Counted from the stretch's first letter, positions 1 to 9,161 are shown. The stretch is DNA of 36,791 nucleotides from Nostoc sp. NOS(2021) (GCF_017115025.1 NZ_JABXKM010000132.1:1-36791), one strand, 5' to 3'. Translations and numbers: made by a program. Notes: generated from the sequence alone by a model not told the origin.

Positions 1-2
1 AT

Positions 3-176
3 TCTAAAACTGGTTACCTTGAGGGGTCTTACCCTCAATTCGCCAGCAGTATCCTTAAAGAAGTCGGGGAGCTAAATCGACATAAAACCTCGCTAGATAA
101 AGCTAAAACGAGTAATCAGGAAGATTTTACAAAATTTTGTATCTATTTTGGTAACAACGTCAATTCAGGTGAATGA
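3..176 (+). CDS. Possible 3' end of an upstream gene (partial, unidentified)
   Basis: This frame is open from the left edge and ends at a TGA, giving 57 residues with no start inside the window. The visible tail (SKTGYLEGSYPQFASSILKE..., ending CIYFGNNVNSGE) is mixed and soluble-looking, with charged helical stretches. I do not recognise it. The other two forward frames close early, at 5-7 and 73-75, which mildly supports this one. Fifty-seven open codons in AT-rich DNA can also occur by chance, so this is only a candidate. A 7-bp inverted repeat at 19-38 (TTGAGGG/CCCTCAA) lies inside it. Confidence 0.3.
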   Translation, partial: SKTGYLEGSYPQFASSILKEVGELNRHKTSLDKAKTSNQEDFTKFCIYFGNNVNSGE

Positions 177-400
177 ACGTTATAAACTCAACCTTGGAAT
201 CAGAAAGAGATTCCTTAAACCAGTGAACATTGAACAGTTATCAGGCGTATGGTAGGGGATTTAAACCCACTATCAAAGCGTTCTACGTTCTTTGTCGGGG
301 ACTTCAACCCAAAAAACAAAATTGAGAACTAAGTAACTGTTAAATAATTCAGCTATAAATATCTAAAACGAAGTAACTAATAGGTTATCAAGGCTTCAGC
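177..400. other. Leader region of the CHAT-TPR gene
   Basis: I see no gene here. There is a small perfect hairpin at 196-214 (GGAATC/GATTCC, 7-nt loop). Two similar short stretches, GGGGATTTAAACCC near 255 and GGGGACTTCAACCC near 297, look like a degenerate direct repeat. The last 80 bases are AT-rich and could hold the promoter. No clear -10 or -35 can be assigned. Confidence 0.3.
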
Positions 401-3400
401 ATGAACAAAAACGCTAAGTTTCAGCGCAATTTTTACTGCTCATTTTCTCGTGTTTCTCGTTACAGTTTAATTGGATTGCTGGGTGTAGTTTTGTTATCTG
501 ATGCAGTGGGTGCAAAAGTTGGTGGTTTACAGAACTATTCACCAAAGCGATCGCCAGAAATTATATTAGATAAATATCGAGATAATTTACCAGGTTTAGA
601 AGCTGGGGATAAGCAAGTATTACCAATAAGCTATCAGAATCAGCAGAAAATATATCTTGCACAGCAGCCAGCGCCTACTCCGTCAATTCCCTTGAATGCA
701 GAGCAACAAAAGTTATATGAACAGGGGGTCAAACTGGTTCAAGAAGGACAGATATTAGAGAAAGAAGGGACTAGAGAATCTTACAAACAAGCGATAAGTA
801 AATATCAACAAGCGTTAAAAATTGCCCAAGAACTAGAACTGCGTCAAGAGGAAGTTGAGATATTATTTGTTACTGGCAGTGTCTACCATTCTATTTCAGA
901 CAAGAAAAATGCCTTAGACTATCTCAATAAAGCATTAGAAATATCACGAGAACTCAAAAAACCTATATTGGAAGCAACTATACTTGGTGGAATTGGTGCT
1001 GTTTACACCAATACTGATGAACCGAGAGAAGCACTCAGTTATTTACAACAAGCACAGTCAATATTTATAGCCCATCAACAATTTCATGAATTAGCAATAA
1101 CTTATAAAGCAATTGCTACTGTTCACAATAAGTTAGGCAATACAAAAGAGGCTCTAGATTCTCTGAACAAAGCATTAAAAATCTATAGTAAAACGCTACA
1201 AGATTCATCTGGGGAAGCAGATACTCTCTATAGTATTGGCTTTGTCTACTCAATAGCAGGTGAAACTCAAACAGCTATTAATTATTACAAACAAGCCTTA
1301 GAAATTCAGCGTCAAAGGAGAGATTTACCAGCACAAGCCAGACTACTTAGTGCTATTGGCGCTCTCAAAAGTAAATTGGGTAAACCAGAAGATGCTCTGA
1401 AATCTTTAAGAGAAGCATTAGAACTACATCAACAGGCAGGTTCTAATTTATCTGACAAAGCTAGTACGCTAATGGATATAGGTTTTATCTATGCTTCACA
1501 AGGAAATTATGAGACAGCGCTCGATTCCTATCAGCAAGCTGGAAAACTCTATCATCAAGCCGGAAATACATATTTAGAATCAATGATTCCCCTTGCGATT
1601 GCCAATGTTCACATAAATTTTTCTGGCGATTATCAAAAAGCACTGGAATCTCTAGATGAAGCTCTCAAAGTTCAGGAGAATGATCAAGATGGACAAGTTA
1701 CGACTATTAACGCAAAAGCTGATATTTATGTATCACAAGGTAATTATCAACAAGGATTAGACGAGTATAACAAATCTTTGACTATTGCACGTTCAATACC
1801 AAATCCTAGATCGGAAGCTCATACCCTTAAAAAGATTGCACTAATTTACAAATCTCTAGGCGATTATAACTCAAGCATTGATACTTACAACAAAGTATTA
1901 AATATATACAATCGATTTCCAAATAAGTCTGAACAAATTCGTACTTTATTATTTATCAGCATTGTTTATCAAACGCAAGAAAAGTACTATGAGGCACTTC
2001 CATTTTATGACCAAGCGCTATCGCTATTAAGTAAAGATGATTATCAATCTGAAATTCTTATCCGTCATGGGATGGCGAGAACGCACAACTTTTTGAAAAA
2101 TTACACAAAGGCATTGGAGTTTGCTAACCGTGCATTAGAATTATCACAGCAAAACTCTTTTGGAGAAGAAGTTTCTCTTAATATTCTTGCTAGTGTATAT
2201 AGTGCAAAAGGTGAGTATCAAAAATCATTAGATATATCTAAAAAACTTTTGGCGTATTCTCGTAAAGTTGGATTACGTATTCGAGAAGCCCTAATATTAA
2301 GTGATATGAGCATAACTTATCAGCGACAGAAAAATTATAACCAGGCGATAGATACACTGAATGAAGAGTTAAAACTGCGGCGAACTTTAAAAGATAGCAC
2401 AGGCGAAGTAGACGCACTTTACCTAATCGCTATTAACCAACGCAATCTCGGAAAGCTCGAAGCCGCACTTTCTAACATCCAAACTACAATCAACATTGTG
2501 GAAAGCATACGCGGTAATGTCCAAAGCGATGAACTGCGTACCTCATACTTCGCTACAGTGCAGAATTACTATAAATTCTACATCGACTTGTTGATGCAAC
2601 TGCACAAAAAAGACCCCACCAAAGTATGCGAATTCAACATCCAAGACCTCAAAATCAAAGATAGATGCGATGCTGTTGCACTACACATCAGCGAACGCGC
2701 CCGTGCTAGAAGTTTGGTAGAACTCTTAAAACAAGCTCGTGTTAATATCCGTGAAGGTATTGACCCACAACTGTTAATAGAAGAAAGCCGTTTGCGATCG
2801 CAAATCGATGTACAAGAGAAACGACGGCTAGAACTAGCAAGCAAAGAAGAAACTAAAGCCCAAGCAGCAAGACTCAACAAAGAAATTGAAAATCTTCTCA
2901 GCCAATACCGCGATTCGCAAACCAAAATCAGCACGAGTAACCCGAAATACAAAGCTCTCAAATATCCTACACCCCTAACATTTCACCAAATTCAGCAACA
3001 GTTAGATAAAGACACCATACTGTTGCAATATTCCTTGGGTAAAGAACGCAGCTATTTGTGGCTAGTAACTCCCGATTCTCTGCAAAGTTACGAACTTGCC
3101 AAAGAAGAAGCAATTAACACAGCCGCAGAGGATTTATACACACTATTGAAACCCAGGAGAATGTCAGGACTGCCAATAGAACCAACTACCGAAGCTGCTA
3201 ATAAACTTAGTCAACTCATCCTCAAACCTATAGCTCAACAATTAGGGCAAAAACGCTTAGTGATTGTGGCTGATGGTGCGTTGCAATACATTCCCTTTGC
3301 AGCATTAACTGACCCTAATAAATTGGCGAAAGATTCAGCTTATCAGCCTTTGATGGTCAACCACGAAATCGTCAATTTACCTTCCGCCTCCACTATTGCC

Positions 3401-4171
3401 ATTCAAAGACAGGAACTTCAAGGACGCAAACCAGCAGCGAAAACCCTTGCTATTCTGGCAAATCCAGTATTTAGCAAAGAGGGATTGACTGAATTCCTAA
3501 AGAAAACCCCTTCCGACCTCGAACTCAGCTTAGAAGAGTCAGAACTGAAGCGGGCTACTAGAGACTTAAACTTAAATGATCTTAAATCTCTTCCAGAAAC
3601 ACAAAAAGAGGCGGATGGAATCATCGCACTCGTACTCAAGGAAGAAGAAAGATTATCTGCCTTTGGTACTGATGCTAACTATGCGTGGGTAACTAGCCCC
3701 AAACTCAGTAATTATCGATACTTACACTTTGCCACCCACGGTTTCCTCAACAGCGCTAACCCAGAACTATCGGGAATCGTGCTGTCTCTGGTAGACAAAA
3801 AAGGCAACCCGCAAAAAAAAGGATTTCTACGTCTCAACGAACTGTTTAACCTCAAATTCCCGGCGGAATTGGTGGTGCTGAGTGCTTGTCAAACTGGATT
3901 AGGTAAGGAGGTGAAAGGTGAAGGGCTAATAGGGTTGACAAGGGGGCTAATGTATGCGGGTGCAAAACGAGTCACAGTGTCCTTATGGAGTGTTAATGAT
4001 GAGGCAACTTCAGTGTTAATGCAAGAATTTTACACGCAAATGTTGATGAAGGATGGTAAGTCTCCAGCGGCAGCGTTGCGAGTCGCACAAAAGAAGATAT
4101 GGGAAAAGGATGAGTGGCGTGACCCCTATTACTGGGCTGCTTTTACTCTCCAGGGTGAATGGCGCAATTAA
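401..4171 (+). CDS. Exported TPR-repeat protein with C-terminal CHAT protease domain
   Basis: This 1256-residue protein has three parts. A hydrophobic segment at about 22-38 (SLIGLLGVVLLSDAVGA) looks like a signal peptide or anchor, so the protein is probably outside the cytoplasm. Residues about 100-700 are tandem TPR helices with a recurring A..Y..AL pattern (YYKQALEIQ, SLNKALKIY, FYDQALSLL), a protein-binding scaffold. A helical linker with long charged stretches leads to the C-terminal CHAT domain, a caspase-like cysteine peptidase fold. The catalytic pair is visible as His1113 in HFATHGFLN and Cys1163 in VLSACQTGLG. Nearby GEGLIGLTRGLMYAGAKRV and SLWSVNDEAT are typical of the family. CHAT-TPR proteins are common in cyanobacteria and their substrates are mostly unknown. 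A trypsin-like gene follows 101 bp downstream on the same strand. The start has a weak upstream AAGG and is the first ATG before the signal-like segment. Confidence 0.93.
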   Translation: MNKNAKFQRNFYCSFSRVSRYSLIGLLGVVLLSDAVGAKVGGLQNYSPKRSPEIILDKYRDNLPGLEAGDKQVLPISYQNQQKIYLAQQPAPTPSIPLNAEQQKLYEQGVKLVQEGQILEKEGTRESYKQAISKYQQALKIAQELELRQEEVEILFVTGSVYHSISDKKNALDYLNKALEISRELKKPILEATILGGIGAVYTNTDEPREALSYLQQAQSIFIAHQQFHELAITYKAIATVHNKLGNTKEALDSLNKALKIYSKTLQDSSGEADTLYSIGFVYSIAGETQTAINYYKQALEIQRQRRDLPAQARLLSAIGALKSKLGKPEDALKSLREALELHQQAGSNLSDKASTLMDIGFIYASQGNYETALDSYQQAGKLYHQAGNTYLESMIPLAIANVHINFSGDYQKALESLDEALKVQENDQDGQVTTINAKADIYVSQGNYQQGLDEYNKSLTIARSIPNPRSEAHTLKKIALIYKSLGDYNSSIDTYNKVLNIYNRFPNKSEQIRTLLFISIVYQTQEKYYEALPFYDQALSLLSKDDYQSEILIRHGMARTHNFLKNYTKALEFANRALELSQQNSFGEEVSLNILASVYSAKGEYQKSLDISKKLLAYSRKVGLRIREALILSDMSITYQRQKNYNQAIDTLNEELKLRRTLKDSTGEVDALYLIAINQRNLGKLEAALSNIQTTINIVESIRGNVQSDELRTSYFATVQNYYKFYIDLLMQLHKKDPTKVCEFNIQDLKIKDRCDAVALHISERARARSLVELLKQARVNIREGIDPQLLIEESRLRSQIDVQEKRRLELASKEETKAQAARLNKEIENLLSQYRDSQTKISTSNPKYKALKYPTPLTFHQIQQQLDKDTILLQYSLGKERSYLWLVTPDSLQSYELAKEEAINTAAEDLYTLLKPRRMSGLPIEPTTEAANKLSQLILKPIAQQLGQKRLVIVADGALQYIPFAALTDPNKLAKDSAYQPLMVNHEIVNLPSASTIAIQRQELQGRKPAAKTLAILANPVFSKEGLTEFLKKTPSDLELSLEESELKRATRDLNLNDLKSLPETQKEADGIIALVLKEEERLSAFGTDANYAWVTSPKLSNYRYLHFATHGFLNSANPELSGIVLSLVDKKGNPQKKGFLRLNELFNLKFPAELVVLSACQTGLGKEVKGEGLIGLTRGLMYAGAKRVTVSLWSVNDEATSVLMQEFYTQMLMKDGKSPAAALRVAQKKIWEKDEWRDPYYWAAFTLQGEWRN

Positions 4172-4272
4172 GGAAAAAGCAAGTTTTTTAACGTGCGTCA
4201 TACTACCGCTTTATATCCGTAGACTACTTTAATCGATCAAAACTTTGAACTCAAACTAAGGAGCAATTAGTA

Positions 4273-5202
4273 ATGAATAAATTCTTAACTTCCAAGCAAG
4301 TTGTTATTTCTTTTGTTGTTGGTATTTTTGGTGTGGCAATGTTGAGTTCTTGGGTAACTGTATCGGCGCAAACGGAGTCTGAGGAAATACCAACCGCTAC
4401 CAGGATTAAAGATCCTACACAATTAAAACTACAAGGTGTTCAAGATACTTTCATACCTCCCTCTTTGAAAATAGAAGAACCTCCCGAAGTCCGAGGAGTT
4501 ATTGGTCAGGATCAGCGTATCCCCATGACTAGCCAACAAATGCCCTGGTCAGCTATTGGTAGAGTTGAGATGGTGGTGAATTCCCAAGGTCAAAAATCCC
4601 ATTGTACGGGAACTCTAGTCACCAAAAATGTTGTTTTGACCAATGCTCACTGCGTAGTTAATCATAAAACTTCTGAGTTTTATTCTCAGATAAAATTTTC
4701 TCCGAATGTGATTAACGGCAAAGCACGAGATGTCGCCTATGCAACCAAATTTTATCTTGGTACAGATTTTAAAGATGGTAACTATAACGATGATTGGGCT
4801 TTCATCGTACTAGATAAACCCATTGGTGAAGATTACGGTTATTTAGGATGGAAATCCCTTTCGCCTGAGACTCTCATTAAAGACAAGAAAAAATACGTTT
4901 TCGTTGGTTACTCTGGTGATTTCCCTAATTCTCCGCAATATAGGGGATTGAAAGCAGGCCTAGGTATGACGGCTGGAGTCCACCCTGGATGTAGTATTAC
5001 TGGAGAAGAAGATGGATTATTGAAGCATGATTGTGACACTACGGGCGGTTCTTCTGGTGGGCCAATCATTGCTTGGATTAATCAAAAGCCTTATATTGTG
5101 GCTCTCAATAATATGGAAGTTACAAGTCGTGCCAATGGAACACCTTTGTTTAATTTGGCAGTGAAAATTTCTCGCATTGAGCAAGTATTAAATGGACAAT
5201 AA
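4273..5202 (+). CDS. Exported trypsin-like (S1 family) serine protease
   Basis: This 309-residue secreted peptidase has an N-terminal signal peptide (hydrophobic about 9-30, likely cleaved near VSAQT). The triad is visible: His126 in TNAHCVV, Asp174 in NDDWAFIVLD and Ser261 in TTGGSSGGPI. The residue before the catalytic Ser is Ser rather than the usual Asp of GDSGGP, as in glutamyl-endopeptidase-like (V8-type) members. A GTLVTKNVVLTNAHC block and two further cysteines (HPGCSITG, KHDCDTT) fit the chymotrypsin fold. An AAGGAG ribosome site 10 bases before the ATG fixes the start. It follows the CHAT-TPR gene on the same strand with a short gap and ends at a strong hairpin terminator, so the two may be co-transcribed. 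Substrate unknown. Confidence 0.9.
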   Translation: MNKFLTSKQVVISFVVGIFGVAMLSSWVTVSAQTESEEIPTATRIKDPTQLKLQGVQDTFIPPSLKIEEPPEVRGVIGQDQRIPMTSQQMPWSAIGRVEMVVNSQGQKSHCTGTLVTKNVVLTNAHCVVNHKTSEFYSQIKFSPNVINGKARDVAYATKFYLGTDFKDGNYNDDWAFIVLDKPIGEDYGYLGWKSLSPETLIKDKKKYVFVGYSGDFPNSPQYRGLKAGLGMTAGVHPGCSITGEEDGLLKHDCDTTGGSSGGPIIAWINQKPYIVALNNMEVTSRANGTPLFNLAVKISRIEQVLNGQ

Positions 5203-5224
5203 CAACTGCTAATTTGTAAAACTC

Positions 5225-5265
5225 AGATTACCGACTTATTTAAAAAGTTGGTAATCTTGCTTTTC
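5225..5265 (+). terminator. Rho-independent terminator after the protease gene
   Basis: A 13-bp stem (5225-5237 with 5245-5257, one G-U pair, 7-nt loop) is followed by TGCTTTT. It sits 22 bases after the protease stop and separates this pair of genes from the methyltransferase. Confidence 0.75.
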
Positions 5266-5369
5266 ATGAATGATATATAATTATTTTTTCTCCTATAATC
5301 ATTAGGCTGTCATCAATCTAAAGCACATCTTAATGATAAGCAAGTCAACAATCTATAATTTTACAGTTT

Positions 5370-6143
5370 ATGAATAATATTTCAACAAGCAATAATTGGG
5401 ACACTTCGCTTTACGAAGATAAACACGCCTTTGTCTGGCAATATGGCGAAGACTTACTAAAATTACTCAACCCTCAGCCAGGAGAATCCATTTTGGATCT
5501 TGGCTGTGGTACTGGACAACTCACAGAAAAAATTGCCCAAGCTGGGGCTGAAGTAATGGGAGTTGATTATGCATCTGAGATGATTGAGAAGGCAAGACAA
5601 AACTATCCCCATATCCGTTTTGATGTTGCTGATGCTAGGAACTTTCAAGTAGACAAGCTATTGGATGCTGTGTTTTCCAACGCTGTATTACATTGGGTGA
5701 AAGAAGCAGATAGTGCGATCGCATCCATACATCAATCCCTAAAACCAGGGGGACGTTTTGTGGCAGAATTTGGTGGTAAAGGGAATGTAAAGGCGATCGC
5801 CACAGCTTTGGAAAGCGCCTTAGAAGCAATTAATATCCCCGCACAAACACTGAATCCGTGGTATTTTCCCAGCATTGGTGAATACGCTACCCTATTAGAA
5901 CAGCAAGGCTTTGATGTCATCTCTAGCAGCCTTTTTGCTCGTCCAACTCCTTTAGCAGAGGGAGAAGCAGGTATCGCAAACTGGATTCAGATGTTCGCCA
6001 GCAGTTTTTTAACAGGACTTTCTAGTGAGCAACAAATACAAGTAATTCGCGTCGTTGAGGAATATCTGAAGCCAATATTGTATCAACAAGCAACTTGGAC
6101 AGCAGACTATCGAAGAATTCGCATCGTTGCAATTAAACTTTAG
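5370..6143 (+). CDS. Class I SAM-dependent methyltransferase
   Basis: This is a 257-residue soluble enzyme with the Rossmann methyltransferase signature. Motif I is ILDLGCGTGQLTEKIA at about 41-56, and the acidic ribose-binding residue is in VMGVDYASEMIEKA. Motif II/III is DAVFSNAVLHWV and motif post-II is SLKPGGRFVAEFGGKG. The FSNAVLHWV and GRFVAEFGG stretches resemble trans-aconitate 2-methyltransferase and related small-molecule methyltransferases. The acceptor cannot be read from the sequence. The start is the first ATG, with no strong ribosome site. Two HIP1 sites lie inside (5715 and 5793). It probably has its own promoter, because a terminator precedes it. Confidence 0.88.
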   Translation: MNNISTSNNWDTSLYEDKHAFVWQYGEDLLKLLNPQPGESILDLGCGTGQLTEKIAQAGAEVMGVDYASEMIEKARQNYPHIRFDVADARNFQVDKLLDAVFSNAVLHWVKEADSAIASIHQSLKPGGRFVAEFGGKGNVKAIATALESALEAINIPAQTLNPWYFPSIGEYATLLEQQGFDVISSSLFARPTPLAEGEAGIANWIQMFASSFLTGLSSEQQIQVIRVVEEYLKPILYQQATWTADYRRIRIVAIKL

Positions 6144-6190
6144 ATTGTGTGAATTTTAACTTGTGCCTTAATTACGAATTAGTATCAGCT

Positions 6191-6742
6191 ATGCATATAC
6201 CCAAATTGTGCGTTCGCCCTTGGCGTTGGCGCAGCCATCGCCAGACATCATTTTTATTACTACTAACCATTAGCCTCACCACTTTACTAGTCGCACCCTC
6301 ACTAGCGCAAACCCCCCCAATACCGTCGCCTTCTAGTGCGCCTCTAGAACTAGACTTATTAACCAAGCCAAAAGACTATGTGATCACAGCTAACACCATT
6401 AACACAGCACGATTAACCGTTCCTAGTTTATGGTGGGCACAACAAAACTCTGAGAAAAAGCTATTGGATAATTGGATAGCATATCCAGCTTCTGAAAAAG
6501 AACCTGCACGAGTAGACTTGATCGTGAATCAGCAAATTTGGAGCTTACTAGAGTATGTAGAGCGCTATGACTTCGTAAATCGCTTGGGTAGCGCTGCACG
6601 GAACTTTGGTTACAACGTCCGGGTATTTAATTATCAAAAAGAACCCTTGGCAACCTACACTTGCAACTTTAATACAAGTCCAGCTTTATGCAGTATCCAA
6701 ACGACTGTCAAGAACAAGATAGGGTTACAGCGTTCTTTGTAG
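6191..6742 (+). CDS. Small exported protein of unknown function
   Basis: I do not recognise this protein; it resembles the many small secreted cyanobacterial proteins. From the ATG at 6191 it has a basic n-region, a hydrophobic stretch (FLLLLTISLTTLLVAPSLA) and a likely cleavage site after SLA, then a Pro-rich linker and a globular region (PSLWWAQQN..., VDLIVNQQIWSLLEYVERYDF..., ATYTCNF). Two Cys near the C-terminus (TCNF, ALCSI) could form a disulfide. A GTG at 6149, five bases after the methyltransferase stop, would add 14 residues and is possible. The basic n-region (RPWRWRSHR) is encoded by a palindromic repeat core at 6215-6231 that recurs in the Hsp70-like gene at 15988-16004. Confidence 0.65.
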   Translation: MHIPKLCVRPWRWRSHRQTSFLLLLTISLTTLLVAPSLAQTPPIPSPSSAPLELDLLTKPKDYVITANTINTARLTVPSLWWAQQNSEKKLLDNWIAYPASEKEPARVDLIVNQQIWSLLEYVERYDFVNRLGSAARNFGYNVRVFNYQKEPLATYTCNFNTSPALCSIQTTVKNKIGLQRSL

Positions 6743-7041
6743 GGAGTGGGGGAGTAAGAATTTTAGATTTTAGATTTTAGATTAAAGAATTGAAATTTAA
6801 TCCAAAAGACGCTCTCTACGAGACCAAGGCGTAGCTTGCTTCTGGGCAGGAGTACGCGGACTCGCTCTAAGCGTTCGCGAGTGCGTCTGGTAGAGAAGAT
6901 ATGCCTTTATGCGTTGCCTCAAGGGACGCGAGTGCGTCTCCCCTTCTCACATTGGGAGAGGCTAGCGCCAAGGGAGAAGAGAAGGCTTTACGCTCCGCTA
7001 TCGCCAATCCAAAATCCAAAATTGAATTGCCCAATTCCCAA
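6743..7041. repeat. Intergenic cluster of heptamer and palindromic repeats
   Basis: No gene is supported here. 6757-6785 holds a heptamer tandem repeat (TTTTAGA units). 6810-7000 is a patchwork of GC-rich palindromic pieces: a CTCTACGAGA core near 6814, CGTAGCTTGCTTC at 6830-6842, GCGTTCGCGAGTGCGTC near 6879-6895, and GGACGCGAGTGCGTC near 6924. The piece at 6830-6842 is the exact reverse complement of 17418-17430 inside the Hsp70-like gene. The end (7001-7035) has CCAATCCAAAATCCAAAATTG-type heptamers. An open frame across it (6836-7045) is repeat-derived. Confidence 0.7.
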
Positions 7042-8220
7042 TTAAACCTTAATTTTGGCGAATAAAGACTCGTATTCTTTTATTGCTGATGGGGGTAAGG
7101 GAAGCAAAAATTCACTTTTATCGAAAACTTCGCGTAGGCGTAGCCCGTCGGAGACATCGCTCTGCAAAATACTCCATGATGGTTCTTGGATATCGGAAGC
7201 GACAATATTTGTAGAAATTGGCGAATTACTTTTGGTCAACACCGAAATTTGTTTAGCTGTGCTTGGTTGCCAACAAAAATCAATCCATTGATCTGATAAA
7301 GTACCCTTAGTAATACCTGCGGGACGTACCCACAAGTCTGCCCAAATTGCCGTTCCTGACTGGGGGATAACTGCGGCAAGTTGCGGATAACGTCCCAGAA
7401 CTGGCAGTACATCGCTTGACCAACCAACGGCTAGCCAAGTGTCTCCCATAATTAGAGGTTCTAAGTAGTTATTGGAACTGTAGAACTTCACCTGTTGATT
7501 TAATGTTTGTAATTCCTTTTCCAAATCTGGTACTTGGTCAAGATTCTCTGTATTGTAAGATTTTCCTAGCTTCTTTAAGACCAGACCAATAACTTCTCGT
7601 GGTTGATTAAGTAGGGAAATCTGCTGCTGCATTCCATCTCGCCACAAATCACTCCAATCTTTAGGTGTCCATCCCAATTTTCGCAACTTGTCACGGTTAT
7701 AAACAATCACCGTGCTACCCCACCTGTAAGGCGCACCCCACACCTTCCCTTGAGTATCCAAGTTACCTTGGTCATTGCGCGTTACCAGTTGTTTCCATCT
7801 TTCATCTAAAGTAGTCCACTGCTTTAATTGCTTTCCCTGTACCTCTTGGAGTGGTTGAATCAATTTTTGCTCAATAGCCGCTTTCAGCCAGTAATCTCCC
7901 AATGTCACTAGGTCTGCGTCAGCCGTTTTTTGATCTTGCCTAAAGGGTATAAAGCGACTCCATCCCTGCTCATCGGTGGTTTTTGGTTTCTGCTGCCAAC
8001 TTTGTAATTGCTGAAATAAATCCTGTATCTGCTCAACTGGAGCAAACTTTAACTGCACCTGTTGCTGCAAACTTTTGTGGAATTGATTAACTACCTGACC
8101 AGGTATAGAACCTTTTAATAACTGTACTTTTAGTTGCATCTGGTTGTTTCCACCACAGCCAAAAAGTAGTTGTGAAAGTGCCAGTGTACTTGTACTTAGT
8201 AAAAAAGACCGTCGATCCAT
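7042..8220 (-). CDS. Periplasmic solute-binding lipoprotein (ABC transporter, polyamine/iron type)
   Basis: This 392-residue protein has a lipoprotein signal: MDRRSFLLS, a hydrophobic core and a lipobox LLFGC with lipidated Cys22. The RRSFL sequence looks Tat-like. The body has features of cluster D/F solute-binding proteins such as PotD or FutA: VWGAPYRWGSTVIVYNRDKL, GWTPKDWSDLWRDG, LAVGWSSDVLPVL and PQSGTAIWADLWVRPAG. The ligand cannot be read from the sequence. No permease or ATPase gene is adjacent, so its partners are elsewhere. The C-terminal segment at about 355-365 (VSDGLRLREVF) is encoded by a palindromic repeat at 7128-7155, a likely in-frame insertion near the tail. The ATG start is supported by the signal peptide that follows. 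Confidence 0.85.
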   Translation of the reverse strand: MDRRSFLLSTSTLALSQLLFGCGGNNQMQLKVQLLKGSIPGQVVNQFHKSLQQQVQLKFAPVEQIQDLFQQLQSWQQKPKTTDEQGWSRFIPFRQDQKTADADLVTLGDYWLKAAIEQKLIQPLQEVQGKQLKQWTTLDERWKQLVTRNDQGNLDTQGKVWGAPYRWGSTVIVYNRDKLRKLGWTPKDWSDLWRDGMQQQISLLNQPREVIGLVLKKLGKSYNTENLDQVPDLEKELQTLNQQVKFYSSNNYLEPLIMGDTWLAVGWSSDVLPVLGRYPQLAAVIPQSGTAIWADLWVRPAGITKGTLSDQWIDFCWQPSTAKQISVLTKSNSPISTNIVASDIQEPSWSILQSDVSDGLRLREVFDKSEFLLPLPPSAIKEYESLFAKIKV

Positions 8221-8577
8221 TGATTTTGGATTTGAGATTTTTGATTATACCTAATATTAAGCAGAGATTCACCAGAAGCTGACTAGTTGAAAAAGTGGAG
8301 TTGGAAAATTATCGGTATTTTTTCTTGGTAATATCGATAAATTTGAATATTTGACTCAAATTAGCGAGTTTTTCGGCAAATCACTACCTAAAGATTAATT
8401 TTTCTCCATAAATTTCCTTAGTGGTACTATATGGTCAAACTTTACTTATATTTAGAAGTAATGATTTAAATGTCACATTTCCAGCAAAAATTATCAATAC
8501 TTAAATAATCCCTAAGTATAATTAAGGTTGCGAGTAAATTGAATAACATAGAGAAAATGTGCGGATGAGGGTATTAA
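8221..8577. other. Divergent intergenic region
   Basis: This AT-rich spacer separates the divergent lipoprotein and coiled-coil genes. Heptamer-like TTTTGGA/TTTGAGA units are at 8224-8245. TATAAT-like stretches (e.g. AGTATAAT near 8515) could be -10 boxes. GGATGAGGG just before 8578 is a plausible ribosome site. I see nothing else. Confidence 0.3.
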
Positions 8578-8949
8578 ATGGAGCTATTACAGCAGCAGAT
8601 CCTGACTTTAAGCGAAAAACTGGATGCCCTGTGCCAAGTAATTGAGCAGCTTGATGGTAAAGTCACTCAAGCTTTCTCGGAGTGTTCTTTAGCGAATACA
8701 CAAGCAAAGGATAATTATCAGGAAAATGGCGCGGCTGGGGGCTACCAGTTCAAAGGACGTAACAGTTTAAATCCAGAAATGGCACACAAGGATGTATTGA
8801 CAGATGGCATTTATCTAGACATGCATCGTCAAGGTGGAGATAACATAACACCAGAAATTCAAATACAACGACTGACAGCGCAATTAACAGCAGCATACAA
8901 TCGCATTGCTGCTTTAGAAGAACAATTACTTAGAGAAAGAATTCATTAA
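8578..8949 (+). CDS. Small coiled-coil protein, function unknown
   Basis: This 123-residue soluble protein is not one I can name. Residues 1-35 (LLQQQILTLSEKLDALCQVIEQLDGKV) and 95-121 (IQIQRLTAQLTAAYNRIAALEEQLL) have heptad-patterned Leu/Ile and should form two coiled-coil helices. They are separated by a Gly/Asn-rich, probably flexible middle (about 40-92). The C-terminal QRLTAQLTAAYNRIAALEEQLL type of helix is a recurrent end in small cyanobacterial proteins, suggesting an oligomerisation or docking helix. The first ATG is preceded by GATGAGGG. It sits alone between a divergent lipoprotein gene and the cytochrome gene 212 bp downstream. Confidence 0.7.
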   Translation: MELLQQQILTLSEKLDALCQVIEQLDGKVTQAFSECSLANTQAKDNYQENGAAGGYQFKGRNSLNPEMAHKDVLTDGIYLDMHRQGGDNITPEIQIQRLTAQLTAAYNRIAALEEQLLRERIH

Positions 8950-9161
8950 ATTTAACCTGAGTTCAACGAATTAAAAAAATGGCTGGAGGTAGGGAAGGCA
9001 AGCCTTTAGGTTCAATGTCGAGCGATCGCTTTATGGGTAGATATTTAAGTATAAGCAACTAATCTAGCGACCAAATTGATAAAAAACTTAAACACACTAT
9101 TACATATATTTACGTAAGAGTGTGATATACCTACCTATAGGCTTTTAGTCACTACCTCACT

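Noticed and set aside
2578-2961. 127-residue reverse open frame
   Set aside because: It lies wholly inside the CHAT-TPR gene, which has clear domains; the reverse frame has Ser/Leu-rich shadow composition. The same applies to 3418-3639 and 4016-4201.
6836-7045. 69-residue open frame rich in Arg/Pro/Leu
   Set aside because: It is made entirely of palindromic repeats between genes, with no ribosome site or protein-like pattern.
401-8220. A gasdermin-type or other toxic effector beside the CHAT and trypsin-like genes
   Set aside because: The neighbours are a methyltransferase, a small exported protein and a solute-binding lipoprotein; none has a pore-forming or cleavage-activated layout.
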